Shown here: piece by piece, positions 19,225-27,585 of the stretch
How the letters are laid out: every line of letters begins with the position of its first letter
Numbering within the stretch: position 1 is the first letter of the stretch
DNA from: Pseudomonadota bacterium
GTDB lineage: Bacteria; Pseudomonadota; Gammaproteobacteria; Burkholderiales; Burkholderiaceae_C
Assembly: GCA_021815805.1 (NCBI GenBank)
Contig: JAKAZQ010000031.1
Span: forward strand, 1 to 34,052
Reading direction: 5' to 3'
Length of the DNA stretch: 34,052 nucleotides
Notes under the pieces: model-generated
The model's database searches: none
What the model was told of the DNA's origin: nothing
The model's input: only the letters and a program-made list of their open reading frames with translations
Program-made: the position numbers and the translations under genes

Positions 19225-20561
19225 GCGTCGCATCGCCGGCCGACACCCCGGAGCTGGACGCCACGCACGACCCGCAGGCCTGCAGCTGGGTCGATTCGGC
19301 GAACCGCGCCGACACCGATTTCCCGCTGCAGAACCTGCCGTTCGGGCGCTTCACCAGAGCCGGGCAGGGCGCCTGTGCCGGCGTGGCCATCGGCGAGCTG
19401 ATCCTCGACCTGTCGCGCGCCGCGCCGCGGCTGGCGGACTCCGGCGACGACGCCCTGCGCACGGCGCTGGCGCCGCTGGGTCGGGGCGACCTGGCGGGTT
19501 TCATGGCGCTTGGCGACGCCGCGTGGCGCGCCGTGCGCGTGGCCGTCAGCCGGGCGCTGCGCAGCGGCAGCGTGCTGCAGCAGGCGCTCGCCGGCTGCCT
19601 GGTGGCGCAGGCCGACGTGCAGATGCTGCTGCCTTGCCGCATCGGCGACTACACCGATTTCTACACCGGCATTCATCACGCCACCGCGGTCGGGCGCCTG
19701 TTCCGCCCGGACAACCCGCTGCTGCCCAACTACAAATGGATGCCCATCGGCTACCACGGGCGCGCCTCGTCGATCGTGCCCAGCGGCCGGCCGGTGCGCC
19801 GCCCGCGCGCTCAGATCCGTGCCGACGCCCAGGATCCGCGGTTCGCGCCGACGCAGCGCCTGGACTATGAATTCGAGCTGGGCGCCTACATCGGCCCGGG
19901 CAACACCCTGGGCGAAGGCGTGGACATCGCGCGCGCCGAACGCCAGGTGTTCGGCGTCTGTCTGCTCAACGACTGGTCGGCACGCGACGTGCAGGCCTGG
20001 GAGTACCAGCCGCTGGGGCCGTTCCTGGCGAAGAACTTCGCCACCAGCGTATCGCCGTGGGTGGTCACGCTGCAGGCGCTGGCCCCGTTCCGCACGGCAT
20101 TGCTGCGGCCGCCCGGCGATCCGCAGCCGCTGCCCTACCTGCACGATGCGCACAACATGGCGCACGGCGCCTTCAGCGTGCGGCTCGAGGCCTGGCTGCA
20201 CAGCGCGCTGGCGCGCGAGCGCGGCGAGCCGCCGGTGCTGCTGTCGCGCGCCGATTGGGCCGAGGCCGGCTACTGGACCCTGGCGCAGATGGTCGCGCAC
20301 CACACCTGCGGCGGCTGCAATCTGCAAACCGGCGACCTGCTGGGCACCGGAACCCTGTCCGGGCCGCGCCCGGAGCAGGCCGGTTCGCTGCTCGAACTCG
20401 GCCAGGCGGGTCGCACTCCGGTGGCGCTGGGTGGCGGCGAGCAGCGCAGCTTCCTGCTGGATGGCGACACCGTGATCCTGCGCGCCTGGGCCGAGCGCGA
20501 CGGTGCGCGGCGCATCGGGCTGGGCGAATGCCGCGGCACCGTGCTGCCCGCGCCGCTCTGA
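19221..20561 (+). CDS. fahA: Fumarylacetoacetase
   Basis: FAH hydrolyses fumarylacetoacetate to fumarate and acetoacetate, the last step of homogentisate catabolism. The 446-residue product keeps every active-site element I can align to the mouse enzyme: DYTDFY with D146, H153 (general base), E217 and E219 in YEFELG, D251 in NDWSARDVQAWEYQPLGPF, and K271 in KNFATSVSPWVV. The N-terminal SH3-like domain spans about 25-135. The full length and the specific YHGRASSI motif separate it from the broader FAH-fold hydrolases. Some relatives act on maleylacetoacetate directly. The start overlaps the VOC gene stop by four bases. Neither a cupin homogentisate dioxygenase nor a GST-type isomerase accompanies it. 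Confidence 0.93.
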   Translation: MSVASPADTPELDATHDPQACSWVDSANRADTDFPLQNLPFGRFTRAGQGACAGVAIGELILDLSRAAPRLADSGDDALRTALAPLGRGDLAGFMALGDAAWRAVRVAVSRALRSGSVLQQALAGCLVAQADVQMLLPCRIGDYTDFYTGIHHATAVGRLFRPDNPLLPNYKWMPIGYHGRASSIVPSGRPVRRPRAQIRADAQDPRFAPTQRLDYEFELGAYIGPGNTLGEGVDIARAERQVFGVCLLNDWSARDVQAWEYQPLGPFLAKNFATSVSPWVVTLQALAPFRTALLRPPGDPQPLPYLHDAHNMAHGAFSVRLEAWLHSALARERGEPPVLLSRADWAEAGYWTLAQMVAHHTCGGCNLQTGDLLGTGTLSGPRPEQAGSLLELGQAGRTPVALGGGEQRSFLLDGDTVILRAWAERDGARRIGLGECRGTVLPAPL

Positions 20562-20576
20562 TCCGGTGGTTCCGGA
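20562..20576. terminator. Possible hairpin between fahA and iclR2
   Basis: TCCGG-TGGTT-CCGGA is a perfect 5-bp stem with a 5-base loop placed immediately after the fahA stop, in the 28-base gap between two convergent genes. There is no U-run, so it is a weak terminator candidate at best. Confidence 0.3.
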
Positions 20577-20589
20577 CGCCGCGCCGGCC

Positions 20590-21396
20590 TCAGTGCCGGG
20601 CCTGCTCCGGCGGCGCGCCGAGGCGGCGCGACAGCATGCGCGCATAGGCGCGCAGGGTGCGCGCCAGTGCGCCCTGCGCGTCGGCGTCGAAGCTCGGCGT
20701 CGGCCCGATCAGGGTCAGCGCCAGCGCCATCTGGCCACGCTGGTCGTGCACCGGAGCGGACAGCGCGCTGACGCCCTGGAGCAGGCCGCCCACGCTGCGG
20801 CCGACGCCATCGGCGCGCACCTGCGCGAGTTCCGCCTCGAACTGCGGGTCGAGGCCGCTGCCCGGCATCACGTCGCGCACCTTGTCGCGCGCAAAGCAGG
20901 CCGCGAACACCTTGCCGGTCGCGGTATCGCGCAGACTGGCCACGGTGCCGGGGCGCATGCGCACATGCACCGCGCTGGGTGCCTCCTCGATGCGCACGAT
21001 GGTCGGCCCGTGGCTGCCCCAGATCGCCAGCGCCGCGCTGTGCCCGGTCGCTTGCGCGAGTTCCACCAGCAGGGGCTCGGCGAGGCGCACGGGGTCGTAT
21101 TGCTGCAGGCTGATCAGGCCGAGCTGCATGGCCAGCGGTCCCAGCCCGTAGCGTCCGGTGGCGTCCTGCTCGACCAGGCCGAGCTTGCCGAAGCTCACCA
21201 GGTAGGGGTGGGCCTTGCCCGGTGCCATGCCGGCCTCGGCCGCCAGGTCCTTCAGTGCCAGGGCGCGTCCGCGGTCGACCAGGGCCAGCAGCAGACGGCC
21301 GCCGACCTCGATGCTCTGGATGCCGCGCGACGAACGCGTGCCGCCGTCTTCGTCGGCGTCGGATACGGGTGAGGGTTTGTTCGTATGCTGATGCAT
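20590..21396 (-). CDS. IclR-family transcriptional regulator (iclR2)
   Basis: The roughly 268-residue product has a winged HTH (GIQSIEVGGRLLLAL through AHPYLVSFGKLGLVEQ) and an IclR effector domain with ALAIWGSHGPTIVR and DTATGKVFAACF. It is a paralogue of iclR1 at 16695-17528, sharing the same unusual HPYLVSF stretch in the recognition region. It is divergent to the hydroxylase-transporter unit with about 130 bases between them, so it probably controls that unit. The start is uncertain: ATG 21396 is used, but ATG 21417 has a GGA 7 bases upstream and would add seven residues. It converges on fahA. Confidence 0.9.
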   Translation of the reverse strand: MHQHTNKPSPVSDADEDGGTRSSRGIQSIEVGGRLLLALVDRGRALALKDLAAEAGMAPGKAHPYLVSFGKLGLVEQDATGRYGLGPLAMQLGLISLQQYDPVRLAEPLLVELAQATGHSAALAIWGSHGPTIVRIEEAPSAVHVRMRPGTVASLRDTATGKVFAACFARDKVRDVMPGSGLDPQFEAELAQVRADGVGRSVGGLLQGVSALSAPVHDQRGQMALALTLIGPTPSFDADAQGALARTLRAYARMLSRRLGAPPEQARH

Positions 21397-21428
21397 TAGG
21401 GAATGGCTAAGCTTCATTCGATCCGTTG

Positions 21429-21443
21429 CATTGCATCGCAATG
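21429..21443. promoter_or_regulatory. Operator-like palindrome CATTGC-ATC-GCAATG
   Basis: This is a perfect 6-bp inverted repeat with a 3-bp centre in the shared region between iclR2 and the flavoprotein gene. Its 15-bp size and location suit binding by an IclR dimer. It differs in sequence from the palindrome upstream of the MBL gene. Confidence 0.5.
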
Positions 21444-21527
21444 TCTCCGGTTTGTCCATCGGCGCCGCCCCCATGCCGGGCGAACGCCGCGGGCAGCCCG
21501 CGAACCCGTTGCCGCGAGACCCTCAGC

Positions 21528-23201
21528 ATGGCGCCGGCCTACGTCCACCCGCATTTCGAGCCCTGTGTTCCCCCGCAACTTGCCGATGCCGGCGCCGCGC
21601 ACGCCCCGCTGGTGATCGTCGGCGCCGGTCCGATCGGGCTGGCGGCGGCCATCGACTGCGCGCAGCACGGGCTGCCGGTGCTGCTGCTCGACGAGGACGA
21701 TACGGTGAGCGTCGGCTCGCGCGGGCTGTGCTACTCCCAGCGCAGCCTCGAGGTGCTGGAGCGCCTGGGCGCCGGGGAGGCGGTGCTGCGCAAGGGCGTG
21801 ACCTGGAACACCGGACGCGTGTTCCACCGCGAGCGCGAGGTCTACAGCTTCGAGCTGCTGCCGCAACCGGGGCACGAGATGCCCGGCATGGTGAACCTGC
21901 AGCAGTACTACCTGGAGCAATACCTGGTGGATCGCGCGCGCCAGCTGCCGGGCATCACGCTGTGCTGGAAGAACAAGGTGGTCGGCATCGAGTCCGGAGA
22001 GCATGGCGCGCGACTGCGCGTGCAGGGGCCGCAGGGCGACTACACGCTGCTCGCGGACTGGGTCGTGGCGGCCGACGGCGCACGCAGCCCGCTGCGCAAG
22101 ATGCTCGGGCTGGACGCCGAGGGCAAGGTGTTCCACGATCGCTTTCTCATCGCCGACGTGTCCATGCAGGCGCAGTTTCCGGCGGAACGCTGGTTCTGGT
22201 TCGACCCGCCGTTCCATCCCGGGCAGTCCGTGCTGCTGCATCGCCAGGCCGACGAGGTCTGGCGCATCGACTTCCAGCTCGGCGCGCAGGCCGATCCGGA
22301 GTTCGAGCGCCAGCCCGAGCGCGTGATCCCGCGCATCCGCGCGATGCTCGACCACCAGGGCTATCGCGATGTCGAGTTCGCGCTGGAATGGGTCAGCGTG
22401 TACACCTTCCAGTGCCGACGCATGCGCAGCCTGCGCGCGTCGCGCGTGCTGTTCGCCGGCGACGCCGCGCACCAGGTCTCGCCGTTCGGCGCACGCGGCG
22501 CCAACTCCGGGCTGCAGGACGTCGACAACCTGGCCTGGAAACTGGCGCTGGTGATGCGCGGCGAGGCGCCCGAGCGCCTGCTCGACAGCTACGACGCCGA
22601 GCGCAGCGCCGCGGCCGACGAGAACATCGGCAACTCGACGCGGGCCACCGATTTCATCACGCCGAAGACCGCCGCCGCGCGGCGCTACCGCGAAGCCACG
22701 CTGCAACTGGCGTCGCGGCACGCCTTCGCGCAGGCGCTGGTGAACTCGGGGCGGCTGTCGACACCGACGCACCTGTGGTCGTCGCCGCTGAACACTCCCG
22801 ACCGCGAGCCCTTCGACTGCGTGCTGCGTCCGGGGTCGCCGCTCGAGGACGCTCCGGTGGAATGCGACGGGCGCGCGGACTGGCTGCTGCGCCATACCGG
22901 CGGCGACTTCAGCCTGCTGCTGTTCACGGATCGTGCCGAGTCGCTGCGGGACAGCGTGGCGGCGTTGCGCGAACGCGTGGCCGCAGCGCCCGGGTTGCGC
23001 ATCGTGGTCGTCGCCGAACAGCCGGGCAGGCTCGCCGGCACGCAGGTGCTGCACGACGTGCAGCACCTGGCCGCCCAGCGCTGCGACGCGCAGGAAGGCA
23101 CGGCCTACCTGATCCGCCCCGACCAGCATGTCGCGGCGCGCTGGCGCCGCGCCGATGGCGCGCTGGTGCGCGCCGCGCTCGCACGTGCCGCCGGGCACTG
23201 A
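21528..23201 (+). CDS. FAD-dependent aromatic hydroxylase, MhaA/MhpA-like
   Basis: The 557-residue product is a class A flavoprotein monooxygenase (FAD_binding_3 type). The Rossmann dinucleotide motif is GAGPIG at 32-37, the DG motif is in VVAADGARSPLRK, and the GD motif is FAGDAAHQVSPFGARGAN with D312. A C-terminal thioredoxin-like domain (about 425-550) is typical of PHBH-like phenol, MhpA and TfdB enzymes. Such enzymes use NAD(P)H and O2 to hydroxylate phenolic acids. Because a DUF2783 gene follows directly and fumarylacetoacetase is nearby, 3-hydroxyphenylacetate 6-hydroxylase (MhaA) giving homogentisate is the best guess. ATG 21528 starts at MAPAYVHPHF; ATG 21426 is possible but would place the start inside the palindrome region and add unconserved residues. 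Confidence 0.85.
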   Translation: MAPAYVHPHFEPCVPPQLADAGAAHAPLVIVGAGPIGLAAAIDCAQHGLPVLLLDEDDTVSVGSRGLCYSQRSLEVLERLGAGEAVLRKGVTWNTGRVFHREREVYSFELLPQPGHEMPGMVNLQQYYLEQYLVDRARQLPGITLCWKNKVVGIESGEHGARLRVQGPQGDYTLLADWVVAADGARSPLRKMLGLDAEGKVFHDRFLIADVSMQAQFPAERWFWFDPPFHPGQSVLLHRQADEVWRIDFQLGAQADPEFERQPERVIPRIRAMLDHQGYRDVEFALEWVSVYTFQCRRMRSLRASRVLFAGDAAHQVSPFGARGANSGLQDVDNLAWKLALVMRGEAPERLLDSYDAERSAAADENIGNSTRATDFITPKTAAARRYREATLQLASRHAFAQALVNSGRLSTPTHLWSSPLNTPDREPFDCVLRPGSPLEDAPVECDGRADWLLRHTGGDFSLLLFTDRAESLRDSVAALRERVAAAPGLRIVVVAEQPGRLAGTQVLHDVQHLAAQRCDAQEGTAYLIRPDQHVAARWRRADGALVRAALARAAGH

Positions 23202-23247
23202 ACCGCCAGGCGCGCCATGGTGCCGGCAGGCTTGCGTCGATGATCCC

Positions 23248-23469
23248 ATGAACCTCGTACTCGAACCCCACATCCACGATCCCGCCGCGCCGAGCCCGTA
23301 TGCGCATGTCGCGGCCGACGCTTTCTATGCCGAACTGCTGGCGGCCCACGACGGCCTCGACGCCGAGGCCTCGGCGCTGCTCGATGCGCGCCTCGTGCTG
23401 CTGCTGGCCAATCACGTGGGCGACCTGCAGGTGCTGCGCCAGGCCTTGCGCCTGGCGCGCCAGACCTGA
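23248..23469 (+). CDS. DUF2783 small protein, putative MhaB-like coupling component
   Basis: The 73-residue protein has the pattern of the DUF2783 family: AFYAELLAAHDGL, then RLVLLLANHVGD, then VLRQALRLAR. It is helical, without signal peptide or membrane segment. It lies 46 bases after the flavoprotein, on the same strand. In Pseudomonas putida U the 3-hydroxyphenylacetate 6-hydroxylase is described as a flavoprotein (MhaA) plus a small coupling protein (MhaB); the size and placement here fit that arrangement. The match to MhaB itself is from memory and not computed. The start is ATG 23248; an in-frame ATG at 23128 would overlap the upstream gene by 74 bases and is not supported. Confidence 0.75.
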   Translation: MNLVLEPHIHDPAAPSPYAHVAADAFYAELLAAHDGLDAEASALLDARLVLLLANHVGDLQVLRQALRLARQT

Positions 23470-23565
23470 TACCGCAAGCGCTGCGGCGGGCATGCCGCCG
23501 CGCTGCGATCCGTTCGCCCCGCGCGCATGTTCCGGCGCCGGGGCATCCACCAAGAGGAGACAGGA

Positions 23566-24717
23566 ATGAAAAGTGTTCATCTCGCGCTGGCCGCGGCCAT
23601 CGGCATCGCCTGTGCCGCGACCGCGCATGCCGATATCAAGGTCGGCGTGGTGCTGTCGCAGACCGGCCCGGCGGCCTCGCTGGGGATTCCCGAGAAAAAG
23701 ACCGTCGAGCTGTATCCGAAGCAGATCGACGGACAGAAGATCGACTACATCTTCATGGACGACGCCTCCGACCCGACGGCGGCGGTGAAGGCGACCAAGA
23801 AGCTGGTCGACGACGACAAGGTCGACGTCGTGATCGGCTCGTCGATCACGCCGAACTCGATGGCCATGCTCGACGTGGTCGGCGGCGCGCGCACGCCCAA
23901 CATCTCGCTGGCCGCCGGGCGTCCGATCGTGTTCCCGGTCGAAGGCAACCGCGTGTGGGTGTTCAACACGCCGCAGACCACCGGTCTGATGGCCAGGGCG
24001 ATCGTGAAGAACCTGGTGCAGGACAAGATCGGCAGCGTGGCGTTCATCGGCTTCAACGACGCCTACGGCGAGGACTGGTGGAAGAACTTCTCCACCGATG
24101 CCAAGGCGCACGGCATCCGGGTCGTCGCCAGCGAGCGCTACAACCGCACCGCCACGTCGGTCACCGGACAGATCCTGCACATCATCGCGGCGCATCCGCA
24201 GGCGGTGCTGATCGCCGCGTCGGGCACGCCGGCGGCGCTGCCCGAGCGCGAGCTGAAGAAGGTCGGCTACAAGGGCCGGATCTACCAGACCCACGGTGTC
24301 GCCAACCCCGACTTCCTGCGTGTCTGCGGGGCCGACTGCAACGGCACCATCCTGCCGGTGTCGCCCGGCGTGGTGGCCGCGCAGTTGCCGGCGTCGGCGC
24401 CGAACAAGGCGGCGGCGATGGCCTACGCCAGGGTCTACGGCGGCAAGTACGGCATGGACTCGCTGTCGCAGTTCAGCGCCAACGCGTGGGATGCCGGCGT
24501 CATGCTGGAGCACGCCATTCCGGTGGCGCTGCAGCACGCGAAACCCTCCGATACGGCGGCCTTCCGCGCCGCGCTGCGCGATGCCATCGAGGGCCTGAAG
24601 AACGTCGCCGGGGCCGACGGCATCTACTCGATGAGCAAGACCGACCACAACGGCCTGGACGATCGCGCCGTGGCCATGGTGCGCATCGAGCACGGGACCT
24701 GGAAGCTGCTCAAGTAA
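23566..24717 (+). CDS. LIV-type ABC transporter, periplasmic substrate-binding protein
   Basis: The 383-residue product has a Sec signal peptide with cleavage expected after AHA (about residue 22), followed by DIKVGVVLSQTGPAASLG, the hallmark opening of Leu/Ile/Val-type (type I, Peripla_BP_6) binding proteins. Further family motifs are VVIGSSITPNS and FIGFNDAYGEDWW. Two Cys (in RVCGADCNG) are close enough to form a disulfide. A strong AAGAGGAGACAGGA ribosome site precedes ATG 23566. It is the first of four transporter genes in the same unit as the hydroxylase. The likely ligand is an aromatic acid rather than an amino acid, as seen for other HAAT transporters in such clusters, but this is inference. 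Confidence 0.9.
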   Translation: MKSVHLALAAAIGIACAATAHADIKVGVVLSQTGPAASLGIPEKKTVELYPKQIDGQKIDYIFMDDASDPTAAVKATKKLVDDDKVDVVIGSSITPNSMAMLDVVGGARTPNISLAAGRPIVFPVEGNRVWVFNTPQTTGLMARAIVKNLVQDKIGSVAFIGFNDAYGEDWWKNFSTDAKAHGIRVVASERYNRTATSVTGQILHIIAAHPQAVLIAASGTPAALPERELKKVGYKGRIYQTHGVANPDFLRVCGADCNGTILPVSPGVVAAQLPASAPNKAAAMAYARVYGGKYGMDSLSQFSANAWDAGVMLEHAIPVALQHAKPSDTAAFRAALRDAIEGLKNVAGADGIYSMSKTDHNGLDDRAVAMVRIEHGTWKLLK

Positions 24718-24748
24718 GCTTGCGCCACGACCACGACCCGCGTCGACC

Positions 24749-25792
24749 ATGGATCTCGGCATAGCTCTCTACCTCGGGCAGAGCGGACTGACGCTCGGCG
24801 CCATCTACGCGCTGCTGGCGCTGGCGCTGGTGCTGGTGTTCGCGGTCACGCGGGTCATTTTCATCCCGCAGGGCGAGCTCATGAGCTTCGGCGCGCTCAC
24901 CCTGGTCGGCATCCACGCCGGGCACGCGCCGCAGGCGGTGTGGCTGGTCGTGCTGCTCGGCCTGCTGGCCTGCGTGCTTGACGCGCGCGACGCATGGCGC
25001 CGCGGCGCCACTGCGCTGGCGCGCATGCTGCTGGGCCACATGGGCGTGCCGCTGCTCGCCCTGGCGGCGTGCTACGCGCTGCCGCTGGGGCGCATCGGCT
25101 ACGCCGCGCAGATTCTGCTGGCGCTGCTCGTCACCGTTCCGCTCGGCCCGCTGCTCTACCGCCTGGTCTACCAGCCGGTGGCGCAGGCCTCGGTGCTCAC
25201 GCTGCTGCTGTTGTCGGTGGCGCTGCACCTGGCGCTGACCAGCCTCGGGTTGTATTTCTTCGGGCCCGAGGGGTCGCGCCTGCCGGCCTTCAGCGACGGC
25301 AGCTTCCAGCTCGCCGGCATGCCGGTGGACCAGCAGACGCTGTGGATCATCGCGCTGTCGGCGGTGCTGGTGGTGGCGCTGTTCGCGTTCTTCAACTACA
25401 CGCTGTGGGGCAAGGCGCTGCGCGCCACCGCGGTCAGCCGCACCGGGGCGCAGCTCATGGGCATCTCGCCGGCGTTCGCCGGGCGCACGGCCTTCGCGCT
25501 GGCCGCGCTGATCGGCGCGCTGTCCGGGATTTTCATCGCGTCGACCACCATCATCTACTACGACTCGGGCTTCGTCATCGGCCTCAAGGGCTTCGTGGCG
25601 GCCATCATCGGCGGCCTGTCGAGCTACCCGCTGGCCGCCGCCGGATCCCTGTTCGTCGGGCTGGTCGAGTCCTTCTCGTCGTTCTGGGCCAGCGCCTACA
25701 AGGACGTGATCGTGTTCTCGCTGATCATCCCGGTGCTGCTGTGGCGTTCGCTGGCGCACGGCCACGGGGTGCACCAGGAGGACGAAGAATGA
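24749..25792 (+). CDS. LIV-type ABC transporter, LivH-like permease
   Basis: The 347-residue inner-membrane protein shows the LivH-type start GLTLGAIYALLALALVLVFAVTRV and the IFIPQGELMSFGALT segment. Near residue 220 it has a coupling-loop region LWGKALRATAVSRTGAQLMGI, which contacts the ATPase, and later SSTTIIYYDSGFVIGLKGFVAAIIGG-like helices. About 8-9 helices are predicted by eye. It is longer than the roughly 290-310 residues usual for LivH because of an extended region at about 60-110. Its stop overlaps the next gene by four bases (ATGA). Confidence 0.88.
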   Translation: MDLGIALYLGQSGLTLGAIYALLALALVLVFAVTRVIFIPQGELMSFGALTLVGIHAGHAPQAVWLVVLLGLLACVLDARDAWRRGATALARMLLGHMGVPLLALAACYALPLGRIGYAAQILLALLVTVPLGPLLYRLVYQPVAQASVLTLLLLSVALHLALTSLGLYFFGPEGSRLPAFSDGSFQLAGMPVDQQTLWIIALSAVLVVALFAFFNYTLWGKALRATAVSRTGAQLMGISPAFAGRTAFALAALIGALSGIFIASTTIIYYDSGFVIGLKGFVAAIIGGLSSYPLAAAGSLFVGLVESFSSFWASAYKDVIVFSLIIPVLLWRSLAHGHGVHQEDEE

Positions 25793-27585
25793 AGCCACGG
25801 CACGCACTGACGGCCGGCTTCGTGCTGCTGCTGGCGGCGGCGCCCTGGCTGGTCGGCAGCTACGGCCAGACCCTGCTCGACTACATCGGCCTGGCGACCA
25901 TCGTGGTGCTCGGTCTGGTGCTGCTCACCGGTGTCGGGGGGCTGACGAGTTTCGGCCAGGCCGCGTTCGTAGGCATGGGGGCCTACACCACCGCCTACCT
26001 CACCACGGTGGCCGGCTGGAGCCCGTGGTGGGGGCTGCTGGCGGCCCTGCTGCTGGTCACGCTGGCGGCGCTGGCGCTGGGCTGGATCACGCTGCGCATG
26101 AGCGGCCACTACCTGCCGCTGTCGACCCTGGCCTGGGGCCTGAGCATCTACCTGGTGTTCGGCAACGTGCAGGCCATCGGCGGGCAGACCGGGCTGAGCG
26201 GCATCGTGCCGCTGCGCGTGTTCGGCTGGACGCTGAGCACGCCGCGGCAGTACCACTACCTGATCTGGGGCGTGGTGCTGCTCATCGTCTGGACCGTGCA
26301 CAACATGCTGGACTCGCGCGAAGGGCGCGCGATGCGGGCGTTGAAGGGCGGCTCGCTGATGGCCGAGGCCATGGGCATCCACACCACGCGCTTCAAGACT
26401 ATCCTGTTCGTGTTGGCGGCGCAATACGCCTGCGTGTCGGGATGGCTTTACGCGCACATGCAGGGTTTCGTGAACCCGACCCCGTTTTCGCTCGGCCAGG
26501 GCATCGAGTACCTGTTCATGGGCGTGGTCGGAGGCATCGGCGACCTGTGGGGCGCGCTGCTCGGGTCGTCGCTGTACTCCATGCTGCGTCAATGGCTGCA
26601 GGACTTCCTGCCGCATCTGCTCGGGCGCAGCGGCAGCTTCGAGGGCCTGGCCTTCGGCGTGCTCATGATCCTGATCCTGCAGCGCGCGCCCGAGGGCTTG
26701 TGGAGCCGCGTGCGCGCGCTCGGCGCGCGCTGGCAGGAGGGCGGCGCGCCGGTGCGCCCGGCGCAGGCCCCCGAACTGGGCGCGCGCGCCCTGCCGGCGG
26801 CGGGCGAGGTGGTGCTGCAGGTGCAGGATCTGACCCGGCGTTTCGGCGGGCTGATCGCCAACAATGCGATCAGCTTCGAGGTTCGCGCCGGCGAGGTGCT
26901 GGCGCTGATCGGCCCGAACGGCGCCGGCAAGAGCACGTTGTTCAACTGCATCTCGGCGGTGGACCGGGCCAGCTCGGGACAGGTTCGCTTTCTCGGGCGT
27001 GCGATCGAGCGCAAGGACTCGCGCGCCGTCGCCGCGATGGGCATGAGCCGGACCTTCCAGCATGTGCGCCTGCTGCCGCGCATGAGCGTGCTGGACAACG
27101 TGGCGCTCGGCGCGCACCTGCGCGGGCACCACAGTTTCGTGGCCTCGGCGTGGCGCCTGGATCGCGCGCAGGAGGCCTCGATCCAGGCCACGGCATGGCG
27201 CCAGCTCGAGCGCTGCGGGCTTGCCGGGCACGCCGGCGCGCCGGCCGGCAGCCTGCCGCTGGGGCTGCAGCGCGTGGTCGAGATCGCGCGCGCGCTGGCC
27301 ACCGATCCCTGCCTGCTGCTGCTGGACGAGCCGGCGGCCGGATTGCGCTACCTCGAGAAGCGCAACCTGGCCCAGCTGCTGCAGCAGTTGCGCGGCCAGG
27401 GGCTGGCCATCCTGCTCGTCGAGCACGACCTGGACTTCGTCATGGGGCTTGCGGACCGCGTGGTGGCGATGGATTTCGGCGAAAAGATCGCCGAGGGCCT
27501 GCCGCGCGACGTGCAGAAGCACCCGGCGGTGATCGAGGCCTATCTCGGCGGCGTGGACGAACCCCTGCGGGAGGCGACGGCATGA
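25789..27585 (+). CDS. LIV-type ABC transporter, fused LivM-like permease and LivG-like ATPase
   Basis: The 598-residue protein joins two subunits that are usually separate. Residues 1 to about 310 form a LivM permease: [21 protein letters not shown] near 45-65, and the cytosolic loop [21 protein letters not shown] that docks on an ATPase. After an Ala/Pro-rich linker (about 315-340), residues 345-598 form an ATPase with Walker [10 protein letters not shown] from 376, Walker B LLLLDEP with D513 and E514, and H-loop VEHD. The signature motif is LPLGLQR at 489-495 instead of LSGGQ; such LPxGLQ variants occur in this family. The reading frame is continuous with no stop at the joint. Both ends overlap neighbours by ATGA. 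Confidence 0.9.
   Translation: MKPRHALTAGFVLLLAAAPWLVGSYGQTLLDYIGLATIVVLGLVLLTGVGGLTSFGQAAFVGMGAYTTAYLTTVAGWSPWWGLLAALLLVTLAALALGWITLRMSGHYLPLSTLAWGLSIYLVFGNVQAIGGQTGLSGIVPLRVFGWTLSTPRQYHYLIWGVVLLIVWTVHNMLDSREGRAMRALKGGSLMAEAMGIHTTRFKTILFVLAAQYACVSGWLYAHMQGFVNPTPFSLGQGIEYLFMGVVGGIGDLWGALLGSSLYSMLRQWLQDFLPHLLGRSGSFEGLAFGVLMILILQRAPEGLWSRVRALGARWQEGGAPVRPAQAPELGARALPAAGEVVLQVQDLTRRFGGLIANNAISFEVRAGEVLALIGPNGAGKSTLFNCISAVDRASSGQVRFLGRAIERKDSRAVAAMGMSRTFQHVRLLPRMSVLDNVALGAHLRGHHSFVASAWRLDRAQEASIQATAWRQLERCGLAGHAGAPAGSLPLGLQRVVEIARALATDPCLLLLDEPAAGLRYLEKRNLAQLLQQLRGQGLAILLVEHDLDFVMGLADRVVAMDFGEKIAEGLPRDVQKHPAVIEAYLGGVDEPLREATA

Noticed and set aside
14872-19233. Very long minus-strand open frame (over 1400 codons) across glycosyltransferase, iclR1 and MBL genes
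   Set aside because: It is antisense to well-identified genes, is rich in Arg/Ala/Gly/His, has no domain I recognise, and is what high GC content produces when stop codons are rare.
21414-24762. Two long overlapping minus-strand frames opposite the hydroxylase and binding-protein genes
   Set aside because: They are antisense shadows; the plus-strand products have full family motifs and proper ribosome sites.
27256-27276. Degenerate ABC signature (LPLGLQR) as evidence of an inactive ATPase
   Set aside because: LPxGLQ-type signatures are, from memory, common in LivG-like ATPases, and Walker A, Walker B and the H-loop are intact.
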